Below are positions 38,133 to 50,992 of a DNA stretch of 64,000 bases, in pieces. The position numbers were made by a program, and so were the translations under genes. Every line of letters begins with the position of its first letter. The first letter of the stretch is position 1. The notes beneath the pieces are model-generated. The model was not told where the DNA came from. It made no database searches and saw only the letters and a program-made list of their open reading frames with translations. Source of the DNA: Arachis hypogaea (taxonomy: Eukaryota > Streptophyta > Magnoliopsida > Fabales > Fabaceae); NCBI RefSeq assembly GCF_003086295.3, contig NC_092048.1:129001-193000 (forward strand), read 5' to 3'.

Positions 38133-39028
38133 CTAGAACCAAATCTGAGAACTTGAGACCAAATTGGTCAACTCTAATTCATCTAAACCCTTAGGTGGCC
38201 TTAGACTACATCTTTCATTCCCATGCTTTGACAACGCACGCTTAAACTTGTTGATCTGCACACAAAATTATATTATTAGGACTCATAACAGTAAATTAAT
38301 TAATTAGGACTTGAAATAATCTTACAGTTGCATTGGTGCAGCTGAATCCACAAAGCTGACCCTCTGCACCTCTGTAGAACCTAAAGAATGGCAAGACATG
38401 AATTTGCAGAGCCTGGCACATGGTTTTCAGCTTGTCGTAATTTACTTTCAGGAATATTGCATTCGGGTGCATTTCAGCAATTTGACAGATCTGAATCCAA
38501 TCACGTAACACAATCTTCAAGACCCAATTAAAATTGATTGTTCATAGATATGGAGATATATACCTTGGGATGAAGGGCTCTGCAGCCACCACAAGCAGGT
38601 GAATAGAAGTCAACAACAACCAAAGCATCACCAGCGCTGAGCAGAGAATTGAGAAGCTCTTGTGCTGAATGGATCTCAATCATGTTGGGCTTCAGGTTCT
38701 TCTTCCACCACTGCATCGATCTGCTAATGCATATACTTGCTTCTGCCTGAAACAGCTTGCATTGTTACTCAGGAATAAATATATAATCCCACAAAAAAGA
38801 AAGCAATATACGTACATGAATTGAGGTTTTGGAACTGCATAAACCCTTTTCATCTTGGAGTTTTGTTGTGTTGATGATGATGGGTTGCCCCATGAATTCA
38901 GCACTCAACGCCCTTGATCTTGCTTTACCAGCTAGTCTCATTGAAGATGGACAAGGCTTGGCTTTTGAGCAAACCATGTTCTCAGGAACACACACTACAG
39001 CACTCTTCAAGTTCATGGAGGAAGCCAT
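38133..39028 (-). CDS. ACHT: Atypical Cys-His-rich thioredoxin (ACHT3/4/5 type), plastid
   Basis: Four exons, 39028-38816, 38746-38564, 38490-38326 and 38255-38133, encode 227 residues. All junctions are GT-AG and in frame. The first ~65 residues are a Ser/Lys/Arg-rich plastid transit peptide (MASSMNLKSAVVCVPENMVC). The thioredoxin fold follows: MQWWKKNLKPNMIEIHSAQE, DALVVVDFYSPACGGCRALH with the active-site CGGC, ICQIAEMHPNAIFLKVNYDK, VLPFFRFYRGAEGQL and the family's FSCTNAT segment. CGGC rather than CGPC, and the CRALHPK context, mark the ACHT clade. In Arabidopsis, members link thylakoid redox state to 2-Cys peroxiredoxin and, for ACHT4, to starch synthesis. The exact member is not assigned. 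An upstream ATG in the same frame (MLLNICSL) is possible but the inner start fits better. Confidence 0.9.
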
Positions 39029-41521
39029 TAAGGAGCAAATATTAAGGAGCAAATATTCCTGTTTTATATGATGCTAAGGCTTGTGAAACCAAAAAGGCAA
39101 AAGGAGAAAAGCAACACCAGCACCCTTGTGTTGCTATTCAATGGATAATAAAAAGTGCAGAGCAGAATTTTAATCAGATAAAACAAACAGTGTTCTCTTC
39201 CTGTGAATGAGAGAGACGAAAAGAGAGTTAGTTCAAATAACAAACACACTGGATATAATTTAATTCAATAAGGTGGTTCCTTTGATGCGCTGTCTTTTTC
39301 TTTTAAAAAGCGAAACGAGTCAATCAGTCAATAAATAACCTTTATCCGTTTGAGAAAATTTACTACTAAAAAGAAAAGAAGAGGATGGTTATCCAAATCC
39401 ACGTCAACTTTTTTTGCAGCATTATCTGCGTGGAATTGGAATTGGATTGCTTCTTGTTGAGTCACATGTGTGGCTCTCTATATGTCCTCTTAATAATAAT
39501 GCTCTGCAAAATGGATAATTATTTTAACTTCATTGCCATCTTCAGCCTTTCAATTCACCTACTAAAACTAAAACTTTTTATTACACTTTCTATTCTTGTA
39601 CCTCAACTTTTACAACGGATAATTCATACAGCGAATAACTAATTTTAACCACTCACAACTCACCCAATAACTAATAAAATCTAGTTAAAACGATTACGGA
39701 TTTGCACAGTTACATTTAAGATTTAATGTCTTATAATTCTCTCTAGTCGATTTAAAATTAAAAAATTATAGTATCCATAAAAATTGTCAATATATTCAAA
39801 TAAAATCAAAACAGAACTAAATTAAAAATGAAAATTTCGTATTTCATCTCCTCCTATATTCTTCTTTTTAACTAAGTAAAATTTTTATCTGTTCAATTAT
39901 ATTTTTATAGTAAACTAATAAAGATTAGTTCTTAATATCAAATCATAGTTTAAAAAAAATATTTATTGCTGAAACATGAATGTATTATATCTTGGATAAT
40001 GCAAAAATATTGCAGGACTGCAGGAGACATGCATGTGTTATATAGGCAAGTGCATATATGTAAAATATTTCAATGAGAATACAAATGCAAAGATTTTTAT
40101 GCAATGCAGAATATGATATAATAAAATATTTGTAAGCACCTCAAAATCTCAAATTTATAAAAAGAAAAAAATTTACACTAGCCAATACCTTAAGAAATGT
40201 ACTGAGATTTCTTGAAATTATGGTCGAATTTTTTCTGCAATAATTATTGTCAAATTTTAGGTCGGAATATGTCAAGATTTTTGTCAATAATACCTGTCGA
40301 ATTGTGACTAAATTCCCACAGTGATTCATAAGATTTATGATTTTCACTTTTTTTAGTTTTTTAGATCTAAAATTTATTATATTGATACTCGAGATTCAAT
40401 TCCAGGATCATATTGGTCTCTAAATTATTTTTCATGTTAAGTCAATGAACGAAATGTTGAGCTAGTTTTAACTTGCTACATTAGACACATAGTTAAATAG
40501 TATCTTTTGATTTTAGCTTTTATATAAGGCAAAAATGAGATTGTTTTAAAGAATGAAGAAAAATATAATGGTTTGTATACCATTTAAATTCTTTTTTATT
40601 TTTGCTTTATTTAAGTGCCAAAACAAAATGACACTATTTAGCTATGTCTCCAACATGGTAAATCTGAGTCAATTCAGCGATTCAATACTAAAAAGGATCC
40701 AAAAACTAATACGATGACCACAACTGAATTTCAAAAATCAGTATAGATAATTTTAAATTTAAAGAACTAAAAAGATAAAAGTTGTGAATACTAACATGTG
40801 GATTTAGTCGTGGAATGGTCTATTTTAATGCTAAAATAAAGCACAAAACTTATGTAATTGGCGTGAAATGTTATCGTTGAACAGTAAACCAACTAAATAA
40901 AATACACCGTTTTCCTTAAAGAGATGCATATTATCTTTCAAATTTGTGACCCTCTCCCCATCCTCTCTCTTCTCTCCCCTTCCAGCCAGGAGCCTCACTG
41001 ACCGGCCAACACGGTCCTTGCCGCCGTCGTTGTGAAGCTTTATGGCCGCTATATGCCCACCCATGAATCAGGGGTGGAGTTAGATTTTTTTTTTTTTTTA
41101 AAAAGGGCCAACATAAAAAAATAACTTGATAAGAGGCCAAAAAATAAAATTAAAGAGGTTAAAACATTAAAATAGAGAACTTTACATATAAAATTATCAA
41201 TTTGGGAGGCGGCATTTCTCCCTTTAGGCTGCACTAGGCTCCGCCACTGAGCCACCGCGCGTGTGTGAGATTCTTTTCCTATGTCTGGGCTATGGAGAGG
41301 TGAATTCATTAAGTTTACTAGGGGCAGGGGCAGAGGCAGAGAATACAAAGTGATGATTGATATTGAGATGCATACAGCACAGGGAGTGTGTGAAAAATAT
41401 GTAACCGATTACATACACGATATGATTATGCAATTTGCAATATTCTTGAATAATTGGAAATTTAGGGAGAAGGCACATCCACTGTTAGATCATGATATTA
41501 TACACTATATATACATATTCA
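39029..41521. other. Intergenic, upstream of the thioredoxin gene and 3' of the ESSS-like gene
   Basis: Mostly AT-rich without coding frames. GAATCAGGGGTGGAGTTAGATT (about 41066) and GGCTCCGCCACTGAGCC (about 41238) look like the two ends of a small hAT-type MITE (CAGGGGTGGAGTTAG against CAGTGGCGGAGCCTAG inward), but no matching 8-bp duplication was found. No other feature could be supported. Confidence 0.45.
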
Positions 41522-42278
41522 TCACTTCACTAGTTCCTCCTTCTTGCCTGCTTCTTCAAGCTCCTTCAACCCTCCAACCTTCTCTTCTATCTCTTCTATC
41601 AACTCCTCACGCCACAATGCTTCTCTCGCTTCTGCTTCCATAATCTCTTGCTGCATGCATTCATGTATATTCGTATAATGATGTAATATAATATCCATCA
41701 CTGACTGCAGCTATTAAATTAAATAAAAGCTTACCTTCTCATAAATCCAGTTTCCAGTACCATCTCCTCCATCTCCCCTGTACGTCTCCGAGTCGTAATA
41801 TGGGTCCTAAACACCACAATTAATTCATTTAGTTTGTTTCAATGCTGCATATATCACAATTCACAACTTTGTTGAATGAAATTACTTAACCTTCATGGAA
41901 CCAAAGAATAAGCATCCCCAAACGGTGAACATTATGTACCAAGAGTCTGCATGCATGCCACCACACAGGAAATTAATTCAAATTCAAAAGAGCTCAAATT
42001 AAACCAGATATGATATAATATGAGACAGACTTACAAACATTCTTGATGGCGTCATCACTGAGATGCACAATGGATTTAGTGGTTAACATGTCTCTCTGCC
42101 CTTCCATTGTCTCCACTAGAACTGCCATCAATGGCCAATCCCCCAAACCATTCACTTTATGCAAACAACCTCTTTTCCTCTTACTCTCTTCAACCTTACC
42201 TTGCATATATATAATGTTACGTTTCAACTGAAACTGCTTTCATTTTAAAGAAACTACTACAACTTAATTACCTGCCAT
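41522..42278 (-). CDS. Single-helix protein resembling plant complex I ESSS/NDUFB11 subunit
   Basis: Five coding exons: 42278-42272, 42199-42035, 41946-41891, 41806-41735 and 41650-41522. All have GT-AG ends and encode 142 residues. The first coding exon is only 7 nucleotides (ATGGCAG), and its acceptor reads ATGCAAG. The protein has a basic start (KVEESKRKRG), one hydrophobic helix (SWYIMFTVWGCLFFGSM), then KDPYYDSETYRGDGGDGTGN and a charged helical tail (EAEAREALWREELIEEIEEK). One helix near the middle, DPYYDSE and an EAREALWREE tail match my memory of the plant ESSS subunit of mitochondrial NADH dehydrogenase. That identity is an inference. Intact frames across five exons make the gene itself secure. 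Confidence 0.7.
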
Positions 42279-42770
42279 GATCGCCTGAAAAGGGTAGAGC
42301 TTGAATGCTGCTTAGGCTGCAAATTCAAAACAAACGCACCTTTACTGTCGAACTAAACTAGAAATACATCATGCTTGCATTTATATTATTCAATTGTTTC
42401 CGATCTTAATTATACCAATCTTGAGGAGGGGTTGGCTTCAAATCTCCTTGTTTGTAGACAGGATTTGAAAACGGTAGTGAAACCAATGATAGCTTCAGCC
42501 ATGGTGTGAAGTGCTGAGCACAAAACAAAAAGAAAAAGAACAAGGTACTGCGTACTGGTATGGTACTTACACAAGTGAGGATAAAGTGGATAAGAGTCAA
42601 GTGAAGAACCACCCTACAAAAAGATGCATTAGTTTATAGTTTTTTGACCTTTTGAGTTGGTACCACTAACTAATGGACAAAAAGATGCAATAGTTTATAG
42701 TTTTTGTTGAAATGCGAGAAAATGAAAAAGAAAATGTTATATACGCACCATCTTTATATAGTGATAAAAG
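42279..42770. other. Upstream region of the ESSS-like gene
   Basis: No coding frame was seen. A short repeat, AAAAGATGCA(T/A)TAGTTTATAG, occurs twice (about 42618 and 42679). Confidence 0.4.
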
Positions 42771-43285
42771 AGTTAATACTCAACTTGGTCTCTGAGCTTG
42801 TATGCGAGTCTTAATTTAGTTTTTGAAGTTTTAATTACTTCTATTTAGTCTCTAAATTTTATAAACGTGCCTCACATTAGTCCTTGAGATGATTTTTAGT
42901 TCAAAAACGTTAATGGAGCGTTGAAATGGACAATCAAATACCATATTGAAATATGTAAAATGACGTAGTTTTGGTTTTAGTATTCAAATAGCACAAAATG
43001 ATGTCACATCACTTGTTTTGTTAGATAAAGTTTCAATAAACACCATTTATGATGTTGTTTTTGGTTATTTGAGTGTCAAAACCAAAACGACATCATTTTA
43101 CAGAATCTAGTGTGACATCCGCCTGTCCATGACAACGTTCTATTAATATCTATACATTGAAAATTGTTCAAAGGACTAACATGAGTCATGTTCGCAAAGT
43201 TTGGAAACTAAATAAAGTCAATTAAAATTTTAGGGACTAAATTGAGGCTTGTATGCAAATTTAGGGACCAAATTAAATATTATCT
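42771..43285. mobile_element. Long-TIR MITE (about 515 bp)
   Basis: The left arm AGTTAATACTCAACTTGGTC and right arm inward AGATAATATTTAATTTGGTC start imperfect inverted repeats of over 120 bp. They share TTAATTTAGT, TATTTAGT(C/T)TC and TTAGTCCTT spaced alike. The centre has a second inverted block, AAATGACGTAGTTTTGGTTT and AAACCAAAACGACATCATTT. A near-flank repeat TGATAAAA occurs on both sides, but three extra bases make the boundary uncertain. Confidence 0.75.
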
Positions 43286-43872
43286 GATTGATAAAAAGTA
43301 AAAAAAAGTTGTCTTTTATGTTATAAAAATACAAAATTATATAAAAGGAAAAGAATAATAAAATTATCAAAAGGAGCTATAACTCACGAGTTTGTTTGGA
43401 TTGGCAGTAAAAAAAGGTGAATTTAGTTAGGCTCGTGTAGTTTTTTTTTTTTTTTTTTGGAGTATATAAAGACTTTTTTGGTATATAAACATTTTTTGTT
43501 ATATGAACTTTGTACGAATATCAAGTAAAAAAATTGTTAAAAATTTTGTAATAGTTTTTTTTAAGAAAAGAAAGAAACGAAATAATATAACAAAATATCA
43601 TTCACATTTTATAATAAAAATATTTTTTAATTATTAAAAAGTTCACACCTAACAGGATTAATATTAACTTTTTTTTAGCTGGAATCGAATAGGATTAATA
43701 TTAACTGTTTTTTTTTTTTTTTTTTTGGAGGGGGCGGATTAATATTACCGTATGTGTGTTTTGGGAATAGTTATCTACTTATCTGGAACCCGGCCCGGTG
43801 AGTGAGTTGACATAGAGCTATAAAGAATATTGGGCGGAGTTGGAAGAGTTTTGAAGCAACTCGCAAGTGGCG
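43286..43872. other. Upstream region of the Mpo1-like gene
   Basis: AT-rich, with a T20-like run at about 43439 and a T21-like run at about 43706. The start-proximal 130 bases are less AT-rich. No coding frame was seen. Confidence 0.4.
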
Positions 43873-44688
43873 ATGGCAATGATAGATCTGGAGAAACACT
43901 TCGCCTTCTATGGAGCATACCACAGCAACCCCGTTAACATCTTCATTCACATGCTCTTCGTCTGGCCCATCCTATTCACCGCTCAAATACTCCTCTATTT
44001 CACTCCATCCCTCTTCTCCTTCTCCTTCTCCTTCTTCCCTCCCCCTCTCCTCCTCAACTACGGCTTCCTCTTCACCGCCATCTACGCCCTCTTCTACGCC
44101 TCCCTCGACCTCAAAGCTGGCTCTCTCGCCGCCCTCCTCACTTTCCTCTGCTGGTTCGCTTCCTCTTTCCTCGCCAACCACCTCGGATTCTCCCTCGCCT
44201 GGAAGGTACACTTCTTCTTCTTCTTATTATTATTATCTTGTCAACGCTAATTGATTCAGTCTATTTTCAGATTGTGTTGGCTTCTCAGATATTCTGTTGG
44301 ACTGGACAGTTTATTGGTCACGGCGTCTTTGAGGTAAATCATTTCATTACTAATCAGTAATCACCACTTTGATGCATCTCACTCATCTTATTCTATCTTC
44401 CTCTGTTAGAAACGTGCTCCAGCCCTCTTCGATAACCTTGTTCAAGCTTTCCTAATGGCCCCATTCTTTGTCCTCTTTGAGGTAATTAATATTTAATACC
44501 TTCACATATTCATTCATTATATATATAATAGTCTGCTTGACAATTCAAACAAGGTCATTGCTCTTTTTCAGGCTCTCCAATTATCTGTCGGATATGAACC
44601 ATACCCAGGGTTCCAAGCAAAGGTGAAGGCAAAGATTGAAGCCGAACGCAAGCAATGGCAAGACAAGAAACAAAAGAAACTTTCTTAG
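43873..44688 (+). CDS. Mpo1-like/DUF962 membrane protein
   Basis: Four exons, 43873-44205, 44271-44333, 44410-44481 and 44572-44688, encode 194 residues. All junctions are GT-AG. The protein starts MAMIDLEKHFAFYGAYHSNP. It has the DUF962 signature (YHSNPVNIFIHMLFVWPILF), three to four further hydrophobic segments (YGFLFTAIYALFYASL, LLTFLCWFASSFLANHLGF), the second signature ASQIFCWTGQFIGHGVFEKR and PALFDNLVQAFLMAPFFVLF, and a Lys-rich tail. Yeast Mpo1 of this family is an iron-dependent dioxygenase that acts on 2-hydroxy fatty acids in the ER during phytosphingosine breakdown. The same activity here is inferred from family. The His residues of both signatures are present. Confidence 0.92.
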
Positions 44689-46976
44689 CTTCAATATCTG
44701 TGTCTGTGTTTGTGGTTGTTGTACATCATATTCCCTCTGCAAATAATGGATTTGTATTATACAGACATGCATTGAAAAACAAATTACTACACATGAATCT
44801 ATCTATTTTACTCCTCAAAGTCCATGTTAATCAATCATAATGAAACTGTTAAATGTGTTTCAATCACATTTGCGTCAGAGACCCGTAGGTAGTACTAATA
44901 TTTGTTGTTTGGTGGTAGATCGTGGCTTCCAGGACTTGACATTTGAAATAAAAAGTACCGGTAAAAACTAAAAACAATTTAATAACTAATATTTCTTTTA
45001 TAGATACAATATCTTTTAGATGTTATATTACTACATGTGTTTTAACTTGTTTTTCGAATAAATTTTCTAGGCCATCCAATTGAAAGGGACGCTAACCATG
45101 CTTGATAATTATGTTTGGTGGGTTAACAACCCGTGTGCCCCCTTATCACATGCGACAAGCTAAGCCAAAACCATAGGGTGTAGATCACTATTCACTAGGC
45201 AACTTTTGACGTTTTCATTGTGGATGCAGTCCATCTAACTCATTGTGTCTTTATTATTGGTTGGTATTTCCAAATCAGAGTTAAATGCAGGAAAAACATG
45301 CAACCATACACCACTTTCTTTTTCTTTTTCTTTTTATTTTGTAGTCATTATTAGCAAACCATAGAGCGATCACTCATTCACTGCCCACTCTACCAAATTC
45401 CAGTGCTTCATCTCATGTGCAGGTGCAGCATTGAATAGATGAAATTGTTATTTTTATATTTTTAAAAGAAAAAGTCCAAACAAGATTTGGTCGCATTAGC
45501 ATTTGCATTTGGATTTGGAATTGCCTGTAGGCGCCCTGGCCTATCCCTTTGCAGCGGATTTGGGCTAAAACTGACTAGTAGGTTTGCTCCTTACTAAGAA
45601 AACATGGGCTCAAAACTAAACCTTTCTTTCTGCCCAGAATACTAAAAGAAAATCTTTCTTACCTGAAAATAGCGAGAAAGGAAAAAACAAAAAATGAGCC
45701 CATAAAAATAACTCATATGCTGACTCACCCTGTCAAATTGACATAAATATATTGGAATCATATATATTTACATATGAGCAATGTTAGGAGACCAATAATT
45801 TTTGTGATTGGTAGCTATCAAATAGCTATCAATAATAATTTAATGGTGTGAGATTTCATCTAATGACTCACCTTTCTCTACTGGTTACATATGGCCAAAA
45901 TTCAATAAAATTACTGGCCCTAAACTTTTCTTTTACATATATCTTCTAAACAAAATAAGTCATGTTATTAGATATATTATCTCGTACTCAAAATTGGCAA
46001 TATAAGTCAAATGGAATTTCTTATCTTTACTTGCGAGATAGAGCTAGACTCGTTTTTTTAGGAGGGACCATAATTAAATAATTAAATAATATATTTTAAA
46101 GAAGACATAATTAATATATTGGAATTATAATTGTAAAATTTCTATTTTTTCTAAGAAAAATGATAATTTTTGGGGGCACAGCCCCCTTTAAACTATATAA
46201 AGCTTGGTCTCTGTTTACTAGGCTTTGGTCATCAAATTTGAAATAAAATCTTAACCACAAATTCTCTGAAATTATTTTTGTTCTTTTCTTTAATTTAATT
46301 AACTTTTGGGTCTAATTTTATTTTAATGCCAAAAATTTAGTGAGTAACACTTGTCATGCAATGAAGACTAACACTTTTTTATTATCAGAAATGTTTGGTA
46401 ACGAAAGAAAATCAACCAAAAACAATCATAACTTACCTTATTTAACATTCATTAATTGTCAACCAATTAACTAAAAGAATTCAGTAGCGGAAACACACAA
46501 ATATTGTGTATTGCAATTAACTTCTTCTGCGTTTTGACATTCTTTATTCACATTTTTTTTTAAGAGAACTTATGTGTTCGACTGGTTTACTTTCAACCCT
46601 AACCATAATGTAACTGATGAGACATATATAACATGTTACCTCATCAATCACATGAATTGTGTAGGTAAAACTTTTCAGCGGCAAAGCATATATGCTGCTT
46701 TATAACAAAATGTTTCTAAAAACATGCTTTTAAATTTTTTGTAAAATTATTTGGCAATAGTTTCTATCAATAATATATATTTTGATAATGGTAAAAAATA
46801 TGATTAGAGTGCTCTGAATATAATATAAAATAAGAGAAATTCTTTTTTATGGTAAAAAAAAAAAGAAAAATTCTTTACTCTGGACTTTTGAGATCATAAG
46901 AATTTTATTTTTCTTTATAGTTGAATTTTATTTGGTGTTGTCTAGTACGTATGGATAAGTCTTTAATTTTTTTTCC
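44689..46976. other. Intergenic, AT-rich, no gene seen
   Basis: About 46060-46190 (AGGGACCATAATTAAATAAT to GGGGGCACAGCCCCC) may be a decayed small element. Poly-T/TTTTTC runs occur near 45322. No coding frame could be supported. Confidence 0.5.
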
Positions 46977-47093
46977 CTCCGATTTCTTGGGCACTAAGAT
47001 AGGGGATGATAGAAACCAAGTTGAAAAATGTAAGAGAGTAAGAAAGTGAGGAAAAGAGAGGAATGGGGATGTGAAAAATGCATGCAAATGTGG
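46977..47093 (+). repeat. Direct repeat B, upstream of the HAK/KUP gene
   Basis: Partner of 29251-29363 in the same orientation, with CTCCGATTTCTTGGGCACTA, GTAAGAGAGTAAGAAAGTGA and GGGGATGTGAAAAATGCATG. It lies about 270 bases before the potassium transporter ATG, so it may be part of its promoter. Confidence 0.8.
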
Positions 47094-47365
47094 CAACGTA
47101 TTAAGTTAGTAAAAAGAGCACTTGCATGCCCTCCAACCATATATGCTTGCCTAAAGAATCGCATTGATGGGGTCTACTCCTATTCGCCAAAGAAAAATCC
47201 TAAAATGTAGAAATGAACGTGAACTACGTACGTCAACAAAATTGAGACTTTTGTGCAGGAGGTTGACCATTTCCAAGAAAAACAAATAAAGAACCTGACC
47301 CCTCTATTATTATAATATATAAGAAGAGAAGAAACACCCGCAAGGGAGACAGTACAGCAAAAGTG

Positions 47366-50300
47366 ATGTTCGGAGAAACAGATCCGATGGACAAAGATAA
47401 AGAGATGGAGACGGTGGCCACTGCTAAAGTCCGACGCATGGACTCTTTCATCAACTTGGAAGCTGGACGTGTTACCATGAGTGAAACACATGGCTCTAAG
47501 GTATATCATTGTTATATAGTGTAGTGTAGTTTTTTCTTACAATAAATAAATAAACAATATGACATTATTAGGTTAGCTGGAAGACAACGTTAAGTTTGGC
47601 ATTTCAAAGCGTAGGGATTGTTTATGGTGATATCGGCACATCTCCGCTTTATGTGTATTCGAGCATTTTTACCAGTGGAATAAAAAACAACGATGATATT
47701 CTTGGCGTCTTATCCCTCATCATCTATACCATTCTGCTCATACCTTTTCTTAAGTATGTCTTTATTGTACTATGGGCGAACGACAACGGCAATGGTAACT
47801 TCTCAACATCACATCTAAATATCTAATTCAATCCATTTCTATCTTTTGTTTTTGATGTCTCGCGTTATACATTTATTATTAACTCTTAACCTTGTTACTT
47901 TTGTTACTTGGATAATGGAGGACAAAGATCTCTTCTTGATTTTACTAAATTTTTTAATTAATTTACTTAATTTGTTATATGAAACTCCTTGGTATTGCAA
48001 TAATCATTTTAAGCGTGGCAAGTAATACTCTAAAATCATTATCTATGAAATGTAGTTAAAATATTTTTATTTTACTTCATCATCTTATTCTCATGCGTTT
48101 GACGGGTAAATACACTAAACACACTTGTTAGTTTTATGTTGATGATGCTGCACATCATCATATATAAGAAACTTGTGTTGTGTAGGTGGAGCATTTGCAT
48201 TGTATTCGCTGATATGCAGACACGTAGACGTGAGTTTGATTCCAAATCAACAACCAGAAGACAGAAAACTTTCTAACTACAAGCTGGAACTACCGTCTAG
48301 TCAGCTCAAACAATCCCAAACACTGAAGCAGATGCTTGAGAACAGTCAGTTTGCTCGTTTTCTTCTTTTGCTTGCAACCATTCTGGGAACTTCCATGGTC
48401 ATAGGAGACGGCTTTCTTACTCCCTCAATGTCAGGTGTGTATATAGATCCATATACTCTCTCTCTCTCTCTATATATATATAAACATGTTGTTCATTTTA
48501 CATGCAGTCCTTTCTGCCGTAAGTGGGATCAGTAAATCACTCGGTCAAGGTACTTAAACCAATGACTTCATTTTCTTTTAATCTCAGTAGGTTTGGTTAA
48601 GTGTTACATAATAAAAAAATAATATATTTTTTTTTTTGCATGTAGTGTACATTTTTTTTTATATTTTTTATGATATAAGAATTTTTTATCTTTTTATTTT
48701 TTTATTAATTATTTTTAATACAAAAGATAAAAAATACAACAAAAAATATATAAAATATATTAATAAACATAACATTTATTTATTATTTTTTTGAACTAAG
48801 AGTGATTAAAATAATCACAATTAATATGTGTATATAGTCACCAAAAAAAAATTAATATGTGTATATATATAATTTTTATTTTTTTTTCTTTTTTTTTTAA
48901 ACGCAGATGCTACTGTGGGAATCGCTATAGGAATCTTAATTATTTTATTTTCTTTGCAAAGATTCGGTACAGATAAAATGGGATTCTCATTTGTACCAAT
49001 TATTTTAGTGTGGTTTTTACTCATAGCGGGAATTGGTATCTATAATTTGTTCAAATATGATATCAGAGTGTTGCGTGCTTTCAATCCAAAATATATAGTT
49101 GATTACTTCAAACGCAACGGTAAGCAAGGATGGCTATCACTTGGTGGAGTCTTTCTATGCATAACAGGTCGGCATATAGCATATTTGCCTAAAGCATTTT
49201 ATTTTTATTATTAATTGGAAAATCAGTTTCGCTCCTAGTTTATTAATCTCCTTAATTAAGTTGTATTATTTTTTAATTCTAATTAGTACTCATATAATCA
49301 TAGGATCTGAAGCCATGTTTGCAGACTTGGGTCACTTTAATGTACGAGCAATTCAAGTGAGTAAATAAATGTAAACTTGTGTTGTGCATATATTTTTTCT
49401 ATCTAATATTAAACTTGCTTTTTTTTTTGCTTTCTGATTTGGCAGACTTTGCTAATATATTTACTTGGTCATACAGCAACGTTTATTATGTTATCTAATC
49501 ACATTCTAATTTCTAAGAGTTATATAAGAAGTAAGCTTACCAAATTATTGTTGTTATTGACGCAGATCAGCTTCACTTTGATTACATGTCCTGCAATATT
49601 GTGTGCATATACTGGGCAAGCTGCATTTCTTCGAAAGTTTCCTGAAAAAGTGGGTAATACTTTCTATGAAAGTCTACCAAGTAAGTTGAGCAATCGTAGG
49701 AAATTCAGTTACTGTAGTTATTATGATTAATCAGTAAAGTCCAATGTAACAATACATGCAGATCCCATATACTGGCCAACATTTGTGGTGGCTGTTGGTG
49801 CTGCTATCATAGCAAGCCAAGCAATGATTTCAGGAGCATTTTCCATCATATCGCAGGCCCTGAGTCTAGGTTGTTTCCCACGAGTTAAGGTTGTGCATAC
49901 TTCCACTAAGCACGAGGGTCAGGTGTATATTCCTGAGATCAACTACATGTTCATGATTGGAAGCATTATTATGTGTGTTGCCTTCAAAACCACAGAAAAG
50001 ATAAGTCAAGCATACGGGATTGCAGTTATTGGGGATATGCTTATCACAACGTGGCTGGTTTCATTAATAATGGTAGTTATATGGAAGAAGAGCATATGGC
50101 AAGCTACTATCTTCTTATTGGTATTCGGCTGCATAGAGGCTATTTATTTCTCATCTCAGATAACAAAGTTCATGGAGGGAGGCTATATTCCAATTGTGTC
50201 TTCTTTGTTTTTGACGATGATCATGGGAATCTGGCATTACGTGCATAAAGAGAGGTACATGTTCGAGCTTAGAAATAAAGTTCGCAGTGAATACATAGGA

Positions 50301-50843
50301 GAATTGGCCATGGATAGGGACATAAGAAGAGTTCCCGGGGTAGGGCTGCTCTATTCTGAGCTTGTGCAGGGGATTCCTCCGATATTCCCCCATCTCATAG
50401 CCTGTATGTCATCCATCCATTCAGTCATTGTCTTTGTTTCCATCAAGGTCATCCCTATCAGCCGAGTTTCTTTAGAGGAGAGGTTTCTATTTTGCCATTT
50501 GGAGCCCAGAGAATACCGAATGTTCCGTTGCGTGGTTAGATGCGGTTATAAAGATAAACTCGAGGATGCTCTTGTATTTGAATCACAGTTAATACAAAAT
50601 CTCAAAGCCTTCATTCACCTAGATGAACCTGAGGTCAACTTTATCGACATGGCAATGCAAAGAGGTGTGATGTATATGCTTGGCGAAGCAGAGGTGGTGG
50701 CTCTACCAAATTCATCGTTCCTCAATAAGATAGTTGTCAACTATGCTTATACTTTCTTAAGAAAGAACTTCCGCCAAGGAAACCAATTGATGGCCATCCC
50801 GCGTAAGAGACTTCTCAAGATTGGAATGACATATGAAATATAA
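47366..50843 (+). CDS. HAK: HAK/KUP/KT potassium transporter, full length
   Basis: Eight coding exons: 47366-47500, 47572-47794, 48186-48434, 48508-48549, 48907-49167, 49304-49356, 49566-49680 and 49762-50843. All are GT-AG and in frame, encoding 719 residues. The start is [20 protein letters not shown]. The family signature [20 protein letters not shown] lies in helix 1, followed by further helices ([80 protein letters not shown]). The cytosolic tail holds [20 protein letters not shown] and ends [10 protein letters not shown], the usual C-terminus. These proteins carry K+ across the plasma membrane, probably with H+ symport. The tail resembles cluster I (HAK5-like, high affinity), which is inference. 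No frame damage was seen. Exon 4 is only 42 bp. Confidence 0.94.
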
Positions 50844-50992
50844 CTCATCATCAACGATCCTTTCATTTCTCCCTTACTCTTGCTCTATTACATTTCTACA
50901 TGATCAAATTTATTTGTACTTAGTTTTTCTCATCTTTTATTCATTGTATTTTCATGTAACCAAATAAATACTTAAGTAAGTATCAAATAATA

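Noticed and set aside
43910..44254. Ser/Pro-rich frame over exon 1 of the Mpo1-like gene
   Set aside because: It is the +1 frame of a CTCC/TTCC-rich exon. The DUF962 frame splices correctly and carries the family motifs.
47180..47509. Minus-strand frames over HAK exon 1
   Set aside because: Antisense shadow of the transporter's first exon and leader.
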